From NCBI RefSeq assembly GCF_007859945.1, contig NZ_SJPQ01000002.1, forward strand, positions 260,588 through 324,587: a DNA stretch of 64,000 bases, written 5' to 3'. The notes beneath the pieces are model-generated. The model was not told the DNA's origin and searched no databases. It was given only the letters and a program-made list of their open reading frames with translations. This DNA comes from Pseudobythopirellula maris. Lineage in GTDB: Bacteria > Planctomycetota > Planctomycetia > Pirellulales > Lacipirellulaceae. Positions 52,619 through 61,369 of this stretch are shown piece after piece (the first letter of the stretch is position 1; each line of letters begins with the position of its first letter). Position numbers and translations under genes: made by a program.

Positions 52619-53590
52619 TCAGCCCACGGTCTCCGACCGGGTGCTAAGCAGCACCCCCTCTAGCTTGTCGAACGAACCGGTCCACCCCTGCGTCATGCTC
52701 GACCGCGTGTCGAGGAACGCCTGCACTTCTTCGGCCGTCGCCTCTCCCTGCGGCGCCCACGTGAGGGTCACACGCGTCGCGTTAGGGCCTTCTTCTTTAA
52801 GATCCACTGTGGTGAGCATCGCCTCGGGGAAGTCGTGCAGGATAGGGTGCTTGGCCGGGCGGCCGTTCTCGTCGCAGAGCCGCTGGACGTAAACCAACCG
52901 GTTGGGAACGTCGATCGTGTGGTATTCGAGACGCACGTAGATCGAAAAGTCTTGCTGCACACTGATCCACCGGTAGAACGACTCGCCCCCTTCGCGGACA
53001 TCGGACCGCAGGAATTCCATCTCGCAACCGTTGGGTGGGAGCCAATTCGCGAAATGCTCGGGGTCGATCCACATCGCGAAGACCGCGTCCCGCGGCGCGT
53101 CGAAGCTGCGGTTGATGACGAAGCTCGACACGCCCTTCCGATCCGCCAGGTACTCCGCCAACCGGTCCCAGGTCCCATTGCCGCCCTTCTCCTTGATCAT
53201 CACACGCGTGGCCTCGGCCTCCTCGGGCGTGGGGAGCGCCATCGTCATATCCATCAACGTCTTGCCATCGCGTTCAACAAACAGCACCGTCACCCGGAAC
53301 AGCGGCGGCCGGTCTTCGGAGCCGCCGTGGTCGTAGACGAGCTTCTCGTGCTCCACGACCTCGTGGTAGACCGTCGTGTTCGGCCAGTCCGTGCCGTCCG
53401 GGCCGTGCATCGTGTAACGCCACACGCCCCCCACGCGGAGTTCTTTGCTGTGCGTGGTGATCGTGAACCCGCGCGGCCCCCACCACTGGGCCACCTGCTC
53501 CGGGTCGGCCCAAGCATCCCACACCATGGCCACCGGCGCGTCGTACTCGCGGGTGATGCGGATCTCGTTCGGCTTACTTCTTGCGACCAT
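52619..53590 (-). CDS. Double AHSA1/SRPBCC-domain protein
   Basis: 323 residues with two copies of the AHSA1 (Aha1-C/SRPBCC) fold. Domain 1 (about 1-150): IRITREYDAPVAMVWDAWAD, VAQWWGPRGFTITTHSKELR. Domain 2 (about 155-323): SFVINRSFDAPRDAVFAMWI, FANWLPPNGCEMEFLRSDVR, GWTGSFDKLEGVLLSTRSE. Each has the lipid- or ligand-binding cavity pattern. It follows an ArsR-type regulator with a 17-bp overlap (53574-53590), the common ArsR-AHSA1 operon pattern. Single-domain members are usual; a fusion of two is less so. Ligand unknown. Confidence 0.88.
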   Translation of the reverse strand: MVARSKPNEIRITREYDAPVAMVWDAWADPEQVAQWWGPRGFTITTHSKELRVGGVWRYTMHGPDGTDWPNTTVYHEVVEHEKLVYDHGGSEDRPPLFRVTVLFVERDGKTLMDMTMALPTPEEAEATRVMIKEKGGNGTWDRLAEYLADRKGVSSFVINRSFDAPRDAVFAMWIDPEHFANWLPPNGCEMEFLRSDVREGGESFYRWISVQQDFSIYVRLEYHTIDVPNRLVYVQRLCDENGRPAKHPILHDFPEAMLTTVDLKEEGPNATRVTLTWAPQGEATAEEVQAFLDTRSSMTQGWTGSFDKLEGVLLSTRSETVG

Positions 53591-54011
53591 CTTGTTCTCT
53601 CTTGGGTTGGGTCTTCTTCTTTTTCTTTGCCGGCTTCGGCATCGACGACGGGGCTTCGACAGACTTGGGACCCCGTTTGTTCTTCGAGCCCTGCTTGCTC
53701 TTCAAATAGGCGTCAAGCCGGTCGAGGCTCTCCTCCATCTGCGCGCGGTAGATCGCCATCCAAGCGTCGATCCGCTCGAAGGCCTCGGGGTTGAGCTCGC
53801 AGGGGCGCCGCTGGGCCTCGCGTGTCTTGACGACCAGCCCGGCCCGCTCGAGCACTTGCACGTGCTTGGTGACGGCCGGCAGGCTCATGCGGTCAAGGAA
53901 CGGCTCGGCCAGCTCCGACACGTTGGCCCGCCCCTCGGCGAGGCGCGCGAGCATGGCCCGCCGCGTCGGGTCGGCCAGGGCCGCGAAGGTTTGGCTGAGT
54001 TGGTCGCCCAC
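53574..54011 (-). CDS. ArsR-family HTH transcriptional regulator
   Basis: 145 residues from a GTG at 54011. The winged-helix core QTFAALADPTRRAMLARLAE, ANVSELAEPFLDRMSLPAVT, KHVQVLERAGLVVKTREAQR and RPCELNPEAFERIDAWMAIY is typical of the ArsR group that partners AHSA1 proteins, which usually lacks metal-binding Cys; none is present. The C-terminus (about 105-145) is a highly basic Lys-rich extension (AKKKKKTQPKREQDGRKK). It probably represses its own operon with the AHSA1 gene. A palindromic operator candidate is directly upstream. Confidence 0.9.
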   Translation of the reverse strand: MGDQLSQTFAALADPTRRAMLARLAEGRANVSELAEPFLDRMSLPAVTKHVQVLERAGLVVKTREAQRRPCELNPEAFERIDAWMAIYRAQMEESLDRLDAYLKSKQGSKNKRGPKSVEAPSSMPKPAKKKKKTQPKREQDGRKK

Positions 54012-54028
54012 TTAATATCCCATTAGGT

Positions 54029-54046
54029 TAATTAACTAGTTGGTTA
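54029..54046. promoter_or_regulatory. Palindromic operator candidate upstream of arsR-like gene
   Basis: TAATTAACTAGTTGGTTA reads nearly the same on both strands around a perfect AACTAGTT core. It sits 18-35 bp before the GTG start and is AT-rich in a GC-rich region, as expected for the binding site of the ArsR-type protein it precedes. Confidence 0.55.
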
Positions 54047-54605
54047 GTTTATGGTCGGGGCGGCGGCGTGTCAATCAGATCCTCTGCGTGGGCGTGGGCG
54101 GTCCCTGGATCGTGCGTGGCGCCGCCGCACTCAATCGCACGGCCAAAGAATCCCTTGCGCGACTTACAACGATTCGGCGCCGGCGATTTTTTGGCGCAAG
54201 TCGTTCTTTGCGCACGACCTACGACATTATCGTCGCGCCCCAGAACCGCTACTACGCGTTTGGCTCAATAGCGATTGTCGAGCTTAGGTGAAGCAGCCGC
54301 TACAAAGATAATTGGGCGCCGCAGGGGGTCTTATCGCCGGCCCGATTGCGTGCGGAAGGAAGAGCCCCTCATTCTAAGACGCCCCGCTGCATACACTGAG
54401 CGCGCTTCTTGGCGTCGCGGTCAAAGGATTTCTGCCCGCGGCCCGGGCAGATCGCTTTCCAGCTATTTTTGTCCACCGCGATCGGCTCGCACCATGGGCG
54501 CTTGGCGCCGCGGCTTGCGGCGTCGACCGCCGCGTGGGGTTGGGTTCTAATGGGGGGTTGCCCCGCACCGCCCTCCGCCGCTTCCCCCAAGACGCCCGCC
54601 ACGTC
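54047..54605. other. Gene-free region upstream of uvrB
   Basis: About 560 bp. Small open frames exist but none resembles a family or has a ribosome-binding site. No SOS-box-like CTG-N10-CAG with good context was recognised. It may be leader and promoter of uvrB. Confidence 0.4.
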
Positions 54606-56690
54606 ATGCCCAAGTTCCAGCTCGAAAGCGAATTCCAGCCCGCCGGCGATCAGCCGGCCGCCATCAAGCAGCTCGTGGGCGGTCTGAAAGACGGCCGCAA
54701 GGAGCAGGTGCTGATGGGCGTCACCGGGTCGGGCAAGACCTACACGATGGCCAATGTCATCCAGCAGCTGCAGCGGCCTGCGCTTGTGCTCTCGCACAAC
54801 AAAACGCTGGCGGCCCAGCTCTACAGCGAGTTCAAGGAGTTCTTCCCCAACAACGCGGTGAGCTACTTCGTTAGCTACTACGACTACTACCAGCCCGAAG
54901 CCTACATCCCGCAGCGCGACATCTACATCGAGAAGGACGCCTCCATAAACGAAGAGATCGACCGCATGCGGCTCGCGACGACCAGCAGCCTGGTTAGCCG
55001 GCGCGACGTGATCGTCGTGGCGAGCGTGTCGTGCATCTACGGCTTGGGCTCGCCCGAGGACTACAAGGCGATGATGGTCGGCCTGAGGGTCGGCGACACG
55101 GTCGACCGCGACGAGATCCTCTCCAAGCTCATCGACGTGCAGTACGAACGCAACGACACCGACCCCGACCGCGGCAAGTTCCGCGTGCGCGGCGACTCGG
55201 TCGAGGTGTGGCCCGCCTACGAAGAGTTCTGCTACCGCATCGAGTTCTGGGGCGACGAGGTCGAGAAGCTCTCGATCATCCACCCGGTCTCCGGCCAGGT
55301 GATCGACAGCCTCGAGGAGATCTACATCTACCCGGCCAAGCACTTCGTGCTGCCGGAGGAGCGGATCGAGAAGGCGGTCGACGGTATCCGCAAGGAGCTC
55401 TCCGGGCGGCTCGAGCTGTTCAAGAAAGAGGGGAAGATGCTCGAGGCGCAGCGTCTCTCGGCCCGCACCCGCTACGACCTGGAGATGATGCTCGAGATGG
55501 GCTACTGCCCGGGGATCGAGAACTACAGCGCGCCGCTCTCCGGCAAGCCGCCCGGCGAGCCGCCCAACACGCTGTTCGACTTCTTCCCCAAAGACTTCTT
55601 GCTGTTCGTCGACGAGAGCCACGCCACGGTCTCGCAGATCGGGGCGATGTACAACGGCGACCGGGCGCGCAAAACGACGCTCGTGGAGCACGGCTTCCGC
55701 TTGCCGAGCGCCCTGGACAACCGCCCGCTCAAGTTCGACGAGTGGCGCGAGCGGATGGGGCAGTGCGTGTACGTCTCGGCCACGCCGGCGGCCTACGAGC
55801 TCGAGCAGACCGGCGGCGAGGTCGTCGAGCAGATCGTCCGTCCCACGGGGTTGCTCGACCCGGTGATCGAACTGAGCCCCGCCCGCGGGCAGGTGCCCCA
55901 CCTGCTGGAGCAGATCCGCGAGCGGGCCGCCGCCGGCGAGCGGGTGCTGGTGACGGCGCTCACCAAACGGCTCTCGGAAGACCTCGCCGCGTTCCTCACC
56001 GAGAAGGGCGTGATGTGCAAGTGGCTCCACTCGGACCTCGACGCGTTCGAGCGGGTCGAGCTGCTCCGCGACCTGCGGCTCGGCAAGTTCGAGGCGCTCA
56101 TCGGCGTGAACCTGCTGCGTGAGGGGCTCGACCTTCCGGAGGTTTCGCTCGTGGCGATCCTCGACGCCGACAAAGAGGGGTTCCTCAGAAGCGAGACCTC
56201 GCTGATGCAGACCATCGGCCGCGCCGCGCGCAACGTGAACGCCAAGGTGATCCTCTACGCCGACAAGGTGACCAAGAGCATGCAGCGGGCGATGGACGAG
56301 ACCCAGCGCCGCCGCAAGTTGCAGGAGGAGTACAACAAGGAGCACGGCATCACGCCCGAGACGATCAAGAAGGCGATCCGCATGGGCATCGAGGGCGAGG
56401 CGGCCGCCCACGCCGCCGCCAACGCCGCCGTGGGCCGCGACGACGAGACCCGCTACGTCACCGAGGAGTACATCAACGAGCTCGAGAAGGAGATGTACGA
56501 GGCGGCCGACGGCATGGAGTTCGAGCGCGCCGCGATCCTCAGGGACCGCATCGAGAAGATGCGCGAGTCGATCGGCCAGAGCCTGCGCGCCGTGGAGGAA
56601 CAGCTCAAGCAGGGCGGCAAGAAAGGCCGTCGCAAAGGCGTCGGCGGCAAAAAAAAGGCGAAGGTCCCCCGGCCCAAAAAGGGGGTATGA
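54606..56690 (+). CDS. uvrB: Excinuclease ABC subunit UvrB
   Basis: 694 residues from ATG 54606; UvrB is the damage-verifying helicase-like subunit of nucleotide excision repair. Walker [16 protein letters not shown] near 37-51; [20 protein letters not shown] forms the beta-hairpin that inserts into [23 protein letters not shown] gives the DEAD-like box; [40 protein letters not shown], and [40 protein letters not shown] are the later motifs. The UVR domain binding UvrC closes the protein ([20 protein letters not shown]), before a basic Lys/Arg-rich tail. It is not next to uvrA or uvrC. The extension to GTG 54534 is rejected as the start. Confidence 0.97.
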   Translation: MPKFQLESEFQPAGDQPAAIKQLVGGLKDGRKEQVLMGVTGSGKTYTMANVIQQLQRPALVLSHNKTLAAQLYSEFKEFFPNNAVSYFVSYYDYYQPEAYIPQRDIYIEKDASINEEIDRMRLATTSSLVSRRDVIVVASVSCIYGLGSPEDYKAMMVGLRVGDTVDRDEILSKLIDVQYERNDTDPDRGKFRVRGDSVEVWPAYEEFCYRIEFWGDEVEKLSIIHPVSGQVIDSLEEIYIYPAKHFVLPEERIEKAVDGIRKELSGRLELFKKEGKMLEAQRLSARTRYDLEMMLEMGYCPGIENYSAPLSGKPPGEPPNTLFDFFPKDFLLFVDESHATVSQIGAMYNGDRARKTTLVEHGFRLPSALDNRPLKFDEWRERMGQCVYVSATPAAYELEQTGGEVVEQIVRPTGLLDPVIELSPARGQVPHLLEQIRERAAAGERVLVTALTKRLSEDLAAFLTEKGVMCKWLHSDLDAFERVELLRDLRLGKFEALIGVNLLREGLDLPEVSLVAILDADKEGFLRSETSLMQTIGRAARNVNAKVILYADKVTKSMQRAMDETQRRRKLQEEYNKEHGITPETIKKAIRMGIEGEAAAHAAANAAVGRDDETRYVTEEYINELEKEMYEAADGMEFERAAILRDRIEKMRESIGQSLRAVEEQLKQGGKKGRRKGVGGKKKAKVPRPKKGV

Positions 56691-56897
56691 TCGCGTGCGG
56701 CGGGCGAGATCGCAATAATACCAGCGTGTCTCGCTGGGCATGTGCCGTGAGACCAATGCTCGGCGACGCCGATATAATTGCGCGAAGCGTTTGAAGTATC
56801 GCAGCGATAGCCTATAAGAACCGGGGCCGCCCGCGCCCCCCCGGTGCGGCTTGCTACGCCCTTCATTGCCTCTTCACCCACCATCAAGAAACAGACA
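56691..56897. promoter_or_regulatory. Possible -10 element in the intergenic region
   Basis: TATAAT at 56773-56778 lies 120 bp before the next gene (56898). The corresponding -35 position (about 56750) is not a good match. It could be the promoter of that gene with a long leader. Confidence 0.3.
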
Positions 56898-57752
56898 ATG
56901 AGCCAGCCCTCGCAGAATCCCTACGCTTACAACGACGGCAACGGCGAACAGGCGCCGCCCGTCTACAAGAGCGAGAAAGAACCGAAGGGCTGTTTCTTCT
57001 ACGGCTGCTTGTTCGCTGCGATCGGCGCCGCGTTGGTGGTGGTTGTGGTGATCGTCGCCGGCGTGGCGGGTTACTACTTCCTCACCGGCCAGATCGATAA
57101 ATACACCGCCACCGAGCCCGCCGAGATACCGATCTCCAACGCCTCGGACGAGCAGATCGCCGAGTTGCAATCCCGGTTCGATCGACTCATACGGGCGGTG
57201 GACGCCGACGGCGAGGAAGACGCGGATGACGGCGCGCCGGCCGAAGCAGACCCCGCCGGCGAAGACCCCGCCGCTGTGGATAACGGTGAGATCTCCTTCT
57301 CGGCCGACGAGCTCAACGCCCTGATCGCCAGCAACGACGACCTGCGGGGACGGGTCTTTATCCGCATCGAAGACGGCCAAGTGTCGGGCGACATCAGCAT
57401 ACCGCTCGACGAAATGCCGTTGGGCGCCGGCCGCTTCCTCAACGCCACGGTGTCGCTCGAACTTGGCTACAAAGACGGCGTGCCCGTGGTGAAGCTCGCC
57501 GGCGGCTCGGTGAAGGGCGAGCCGCTGCCGGAGCAATTCATCGACGCCTTATCCCAAGAGAACATGGCCGAAGACATTCTCGAAGACCCCGATGTCGCCG
57601 AAACGTTGAGCAAGTTCGAGAGCATCGAGGTCGTTGAAGACCGTCTGATCCTGCGGCTCAGCCGGCCGCAGGACGGTCCGAACGGCGCCGCTGAGAGCGA
57701 ACCGGCCACGCCGGACGACGCCCCGCCCCTCAGTCCACCGGCGCAGCCTTAG
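56898..57752 (+). CDS. Single-pass membrane protein of unknown function
   Basis: 284 residues from ATG 56898 (MSQPSQNPYAYNDGNGEQAP). A short cytosolic front with CFFYGC is followed by a helix LFAAIGAALVVVVVIVAGVAGYYFL (about 37-61). The outer part has an acidic, low-complexity insert (DADGEEDADDGAPAEADPAG), then a domain NGEISFSADELNALIASNDD, GRVFIRIEDGQVSGDISIPL, FLNATVSLELGYKDGVPVVK, which looks like the SRPBCC-free beta domain seen in other planctomycetal membrane proteins. A Pro-rich end follows. I do not recognise the family. It overlaps the next gene on the other strand by 23 bp (57730-57752). Confidence 0.65.
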   Translation: MSQPSQNPYAYNDGNGEQAPPVYKSEKEPKGCFFYGCLFAAIGAALVVVVVIVAGVAGYYFLTGQIDKYTATEPAEIPISNASDEQIAELQSRFDRLIRAVDADGEEDADDGAPAEADPAGEDPAAVDNGEISFSADELNALIASNDDLRGRVFIRIEDGQVSGDISIPLDEMPLGAGRFLNATVSLELGYKDGVPVVKLAGGSVKGEPLPEQFIDALSQENMAEDILEDPDVAETLSKFESIEVVEDRLILRLSRPQDGPNGAAESEPATPDDAPPLSPPAQP

Positions 57753-58104
57753 GCCTCAGCACCAAGAGCCCAATCACAAGCCCCGCCATCATCGCCGCCG
57801 CGTCGCGCCAGTCGCCCGTGGACGAGTTGGTGAGCTGGGGGACGACCGCCTCGAACCACAGCGCGGCGGCCGCGGTCATCGCCGTGAGAATCATCGCCCG
57901 GCTCTTGGCGGACCGGAACCGGATCTGCGGCGTCAGGTCGACCGTGGCGACCATGGCGATCGGCAGCAGCAAGCTCGGCAGCGAGGCCCGCAGCAGCCCA
58001 TCTTCGAGCCGCGGCCGCAACGTGTGGTAGATCACGTAAACGGCAAAGCAATTGGCGAGCGCCGCCAGCGGCGCCACGCGCGGCGCGCGGCTCAAAACGC
58101 CCAC
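57730..58104 (-). CDS. Small membrane protein with four predicted helices, unknown function
   Basis: 124 residues from a GTG at 58104 (MGVLSRAPRVAP). Helices near ALANCFAVYVIYHTL, LLRASLPSLLLPIAMVAT, AMILTAMTAAAALWFEAVV and AAAMMAGLVIGLLVL. STGDWRDAAAMMAG recalls the last part of VanZ-like proteins, but the rest does not fit. It is convergent with the preceding gene, and it is preceded by a 21-codon ORF that overlaps its start (58092-58157). Expression of the pair may be coupled. Confidence 0.55.
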   Translation of the reverse strand: MGVLSRAPRVAPLAALANCFAVYVIYHTLRPRLEDGLLRASLPSLLLPIAMVATVDLTPQIRFRSAKSRAMILTAMTAAAALWFEAVVPQLTNSSTGDWRDAAAMMAGLVIGLLVLRPKAAPVD

Positions 58105-58157
58105 GCCGTCGCCAGCCAGAGCAAAACGAGGGCAATGAATTCGGTCCAGCCATCCAT
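58092..58157 (-). CDS. 21-residue membrane micropeptide, possible leader or small protein
   Basis: ATG at 58157 opens a 21-codon frame that reads MDGWTEFIALVLLWLATAWA plus a final Phe, then TGA. It is one hydrophobic helix. GAAGAGGCG lies at a fitting distance before the ATG. The last 13 bases overlap the GTG start of the gene at 58104, an arrangement used for translational coupling. It is too short for standard gene callers. Its reality rests on the ribosome-binding site, the overlap and the perfect helix pattern. Confidence 0.4.
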   Translation of the reverse strand: MDGWTEFIALVLLWLATAWAF

Positions 58158-58369
58158 CGGCAGCGCCTCTTCGTGGGGGGATTCGCGTAGCGGTGGGAGC
58201 GCACTAGGCGCCGGCCGATCGGCCGGCGCTGCTCCAGTCGCCCCAACTTATCCCCCGCCCCGGGCGCGCGGCAAGCGGCGCCGAGTTTTGTCGCATTCAC
58301 TCCCCAAAAGGGGTACCATATGGCCCGCTGCTTCGGATGATCGACGGAACCGCCGAGGAGTTCTTCTCA

Positions 58370-59695
58370 ATGACGATATCTCTACCCAAGCGTACGGCCT
58401 GTCTGCTGCTGCTGGTGGTGGCCATCACCGCGGCGACCGCAACCTCCCACGCTCAGTCGCTGGCCTCGGCCACGGCGGCAGTCGCGTCCGCCGGGCCCAA
58501 TGCCTCGCCGGGCGACCGCCCTTGGTGGCGTTCGGCCCAGCTCAACGGCGTGGCGAGCAGCCCCTCGGCGCCGACCGAGTGGGGCCCCGATTCGAACATC
58601 GCGTGGAAAGTCGACGTGCCGGGCCGCGGCCACGCGACGCCCTGCGTCGTCGGCGATCAGATCTTCATCTCCACCGCTGTGGAAGGCGCCGAGGAGATGC
58701 GGCTGCTCTCTTTCGATCGCGCCACCGGCGCCGAGGGCTGGAACACCCTGCTGCACAGCGGTGGGTTCATGCACATCCACTCGAAGAACTCCCACGCCTC
58801 GGCCACGCCGGCCTGCGCAGGGGGCCGTGTGTTCGCCCTCCACATGGTCGACGGCGACGCGTCGATCGATGGCGGCGGCGAGGGGGTCTACCTCTCGGCC
58901 GTTGGCCTCGATGGCGAGATCCTCTGGCAGAAGAAGGCGGGCCCCTTCACCACCAAGCACGGGTACGCCCCCTCGCCCATCCTGTACGGTTCGACGGTGA
59001 TTGTGTCGGGCGACAGCGAGAACGCCGGGGCTTTTGTCGCGGCCTTCGATCAGGCGACCGGAGAAGAAGTGTGGCGCACCGGCCGCCGCGACAACGCGAG
59101 CTTCGGCTGCGGCGTGGTGGCCACGATCGCCGGGCGTGAGCAGCTCGTCATCCCCGGCTGCGACGAGACCGTCAGCTACGACCCCACCAGCGGCGAGATG
59201 CTGTGGCGCGTCGACGGGCCGAGCCTCTCGGCCGCCAACACCGTGGCCTTCGACTCGCAAAAGGTTTACTCGTCGGGCGGCTGGCCCCAGAAGAACTTGC
59301 TGGCCATCCGCGCCGACGGCTCGGGCGACGTGACCGATTCGCACATCGCGTGGCGCAAAACAAAGGCCGTTTGCTACGTGCCGACGATGCTCGTCCAAGG
59401 GCAGCGTCTCTACACCGTGAGCGACGACGGCGTGGCCACCTGTTACGACACCGAGAGCGGCGACACGGTCTGGGTCAAACGCCTCGGGGGCGGCTTCAGC
59501 GCCTCGCCGATCATGGTGGGCGACAGCATCTACCTGACCGACGAGTCGGGCAAAACACACGTGATCAAGGCGGCCGACGAGTTTAAGCCGGTCGCCGTGA
59601 ACGATCTGGCCGACGGCGGCTTCGCCACGCCGGTGGTGCTGGACGGAAAGATTTTCCTGCGTACCTCGCACCAACTTTATTGCATCGCCGAGTGA
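58370..59695 (+). CDS. PQQ-binding-like beta-propeller repeat protein (BamB-like)
   Basis: 441 residues from ATG 58370; GAGGAG lies about 9 bases upstream. Signal peptide ACLLLLVVAITAATATSHA. Then come blades of a propeller with the PQQ-repeat pattern: SNIAWKVDVPGRGHATPCVV, GVYLSAVGLDGEILWQKKAG, AAFDQATGEEVWRTGRRDNA, SYDPTSGEMLWRVDGPSLSA, CYDTESGDTVWVKRLGGGFS and FATPVVLDGKIFLRTSHQLY. Each holds the A-x-D/D-x-x-T-G-x-x-x-W core. Proteins like this are common in Planctomycetes as secreted eight-blade scaffolds; PQQ enzyme activity is not implied as the Cys-Cys and Ca site of dehydrogenases are not seen. Confidence 0.9.
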   Translation: MTISLPKRTACLLLLVVAITAATATSHAQSLASATAAVASAGPNASPGDRPWWRSAQLNGVASSPSAPTEWGPDSNIAWKVDVPGRGHATPCVVGDQIFISTAVEGAEEMRLLSFDRATGAEGWNTLLHSGGFMHIHSKNSHASATPACAGGRVFALHMVDGDASIDGGGEGVYLSAVGLDGEILWQKKAGPFTTKHGYAPSPILYGSTVIVSGDSENAGAFVAAFDQATGEEVWRTGRRDNASFGCGVVATIAGREQLVIPGCDETVSYDPTSGEMLWRVDGPSLSAANTVAFDSQKVYSSGGWPQKNLLAIRADGSGDVTDSHIAWRKTKAVCYVPTMLVQGQRLYTVSDDGVATCYDTESGDTVWVKRLGGGFSASPIMVGDSIYLTDESGKTHVIKAADEFKPVAVNDLADGGFATPVVLDGKIFLRTSHQLYCIAE

Positions 59696-59790
59696 TCTTT
59701 TGTACAGTGCTCCCCGCGATTGCTGATCGCCCGGTTGTGGCCGCAGAGCCACGGCTGCTTGCAAGCCTGTACTTACAAGAGGAATCCGTC

Positions 59791-60261
59791 ATGCCCGTCG
59801 ACAAGATCCCCGCCGGCTACTCCACGGTCACCCCTTACCTCGTGGTCAAGGACACCGCCGCGGCGCTCGCGTTTTACGCCAAGGCCTTTGGCGCCGAGGA
59901 GCAGATGCGCCTCAACGGCCCCGGCGGCTCGGTCGACCACGCCGAAACCAAGATTGGCGACTCACTAGTAATGATCGGCCCGTCGATGCCAGGCAAAGAG
60001 ATCGCCTGGCCTCAGGGCGAGCAGTTGCCGAGCATCTCGATGCTGCTGTACGTCGAGGACTGCGAAACACTGTACGCCCAGGCGATCGCCGCCGGCTGCG
60101 AATCTCGGATGGAGCCGGTCGACATGTTCTGGGGCGACCGCATGGCGAAGGTCGCCGACCCGTTCGGCCACGAATGGTCGATGGCCACCCACATCGAGGA
60201 CGTGACGCAAGAAGAGTGCCAACGCCGCTACGAAGCGATGCTGGCTTCGGTAGACAGTTAG
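59791..60261 (+). CDS. VOC-family (glyoxalase/PhnB-like) protein
   Basis: 156 residues, ATG 59791 with AAGAGGAA about 10 bases upstream. STVTPYLVVKDTAAALAFYA, KAFGAEEQMRLNGPGGSVDH, AETKIGDSLVMIGPSMPGKE, ISMLLYVEDCETLYAQAIAA, GDRMAKVADPFGHEWSMATH. The vicinal oxygen chelate fold with His and Glu metal-ligand positions is seen (VDHAE, DPFGHEW). The closest group is the PhnB-like / 3-demethylubiquinone-9 3-methyltransferase-like (DUF1428-type) subfamily, used for annotation of many conserved small proteins without a known substrate. It stands between the propeller gene and a repeat. Confidence 0.88.
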   Translation: MPVDKIPAGYSTVTPYLVVKDTAAALAFYAKAFGAEEQMRLNGPGGSVDHAETKIGDSLVMIGPSMPGKEIAWPQGEQLPSISMLLYVEDCETLYAQAIAAGCESRMEPVDMFWGDRMAKVADPFGHEWSMATHIEDVTQEECQRRYEAMLASVDS

Positions 60262-60266
60262 AATTC

Positions 60267-60364
60267 AACCACGACGGAACGAAGGAACGACGTGTGATAT
60301 GATGGGTGTTTCATGGTAAACCATTTCTAGCTGCATAACGTCGTTCCTTTGTTCCTTTGTGGTT
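60267..60364. repeat. Inverted repeat with GGAACGA-type arms
   Basis: The left arm 60267-60293 (AACCACGACGGAACGAAGGA...) and right arm 60338-60364 (ACGTCGTTCCTTTGTTCCTT...) are reverse complements with 3 mismatches in 27 bp. The 44-bp centre contains a small palindrome ATGGTAAACCAT. It fills the gap between the VOC gene and the DUF58 gene. Confidence 0.85.
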
Positions 60365-60372
60365 AGCTTCTC

Positions 60373-61260
60373 TTGGTTAGCACTCCCCCAGCCAACGAAC
60401 TGCTCCCCCCCGAGTTGATGCGCCAGCTCGCGCGGCTGGAGCTGGTCACGCGCAAGGTATTCCGCGGCCGCATGAAGGGCGAGCGGCGTTCGGCGCGCAA
60501 GGGGCAGAGCGTCGAGTTCGCCGACTACCGCAACTACGTCTCGGGCGACGACCTGCGGACCCTCGACTGGAACCTCTACGCCCGGCTCGACAAGCTGATC
60601 GTCAAGCTGTTCCTCGAGGAGGAAGACCTCCACTTCTACACGCTCATCGACGCGAGCCCCTCGATGGCGTTCGGCGAGCCGACCAAACTCGACTACGCCA
60701 AACGACTCGCGGCCGCGTTGGGCTACGTCTCCACGATCAAGGGCGACCGCCTGAGGATCGAGACCCTCGGCGGGCGCCGCTCGCCCGTGCTCCGGGGGCG
60801 CAAGAGCGTGCCGCGAATGCTCGACTTCCTCGACGGCGTCGAGGCCGACGAGAACGTCTCGCTCGCCGAAGGCGTCCGAAAGTTCTGCCTCCGCAATTCG
60901 GGCCGCGGTGTGGTGGTGCTCATCTCGGACCTGATGGACAAGTCGGGCTACGAGGCGGCGCTGCGTTACCTGGTGGCCCAACGGGTCGACGTGTACGTCC
61001 TGCAGCTCCTCAGCCAGGAAGAAATCGACCCCGGCGTCACGGGCGACCTGAGGCTGGTCGACTGCGAGGACGACGACACGGCGGAGATCACCGTCAGCGC
61101 CCCGCTCTTGGCGAGATACAAACGAACGCTCGACGCCTTCACCGGCGGCGTCCAAGATTTCTGCTCCAAGCGCGGCATGAACTACGTGCTGGCGAGCAAC
61201 GAGACGCCTGTCAGCGAGATGATGACGAGCTACCTGCGTCGGCGCGGGCTGGTGCGGTAG
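60373..61260 (+). CDS. DUF58 family protein (von Willebrand-type fold)
   Basis: 295 residues from a TTG at 60373. MKGERRSARKGQSVEFADYR, NYVSGDDLRTLDWNLYARLD and KLIVKLFLEEEDLHFYTLID are the DUF58 signature. ASPSMAFGEPTKLDYAKRLA, GRGVVVLISDLMDKSGYEAA and later strands build a VWA-like domain; the D-x-S-x-S site is DASPSM. DUF58 proteins work with MoxR AAA+ ATPases and BatA/B in processing of periplasmic or membrane complexes. The next gene at 61370 is BatA-like, consistent with that. No moxR is in the window; it may lie elsewhere. Confidence 0.9.
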   Translation: MVSTPPANELLPPELMRQLARLELVTRKVFRGRMKGERRSARKGQSVEFADYRNYVSGDDLRTLDWNLYARLDKLIVKLFLEEEDLHFYTLIDASPSMAFGEPTKLDYAKRLAAALGYVSTIKGDRLRIETLGGRRSPVLRGRKSVPRMLDFLDGVEADENVSLAEGVRKFCLRNSGRGVVVLISDLMDKSGYEAALRYLVAQRVDVYVLQLLSQEEIDPGVTGDLRLVDCEDDDTAEITVSAPLLARYKRTLDAFTGGVQDFCSKRGMNYVLASNETPVSEMMTSYLRRRGLVR

Positions 61261-61266
61261 CCGAAT

Positions 61267-61359
61267 CCCCCCTCCCCCTGGTGGGGAGGGGCTGGGGGAG
61301 GGGGGATGCCCCTGGCGCCCGGACTCCCCCCTCCCTAGCCCTCCCCACCAGGGGGAGGG
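61267..61359. repeat. Inverted repeat with CCCTCC-type arms
   Basis: The left arm (61267-61305, CCCCCTCCCCCTGGTGGGGA...) and right arm (61326-61359, CCCCCTCCCTAGCCCTCCCC...) pair over more than 30 bp with mismatches. Such CCCTCCCCC/GGGGAGGG repeats are seen in many bacterial genomes. It fills the gap between the DUF58 gene and the BatA-like gene. Confidence 0.7.
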
Positions 61360-61369
61360 AACAAAACGC

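Noticed and set aside
54040-54291. Small ORF between arsR and uvrB
   Set aside because: No ribosome-binding site, no family resemblance, composition like non-coding DNA.
54369-56756. Open frame of 795 codons on the minus strand
   Set aside because: It is antisense to uvrB, which is complete and conserved. The long frame is a by-product of high GC and codon bias (frames full of His, Asp, Arg).
58370-59695. PQQ-dependent alcohol dehydrogenase
   Set aside because: Propeller repeats are present but the length, the missing Cys-Cys pair and the lack of the catalytic Asp/Ca site argue for a scaffold propeller.
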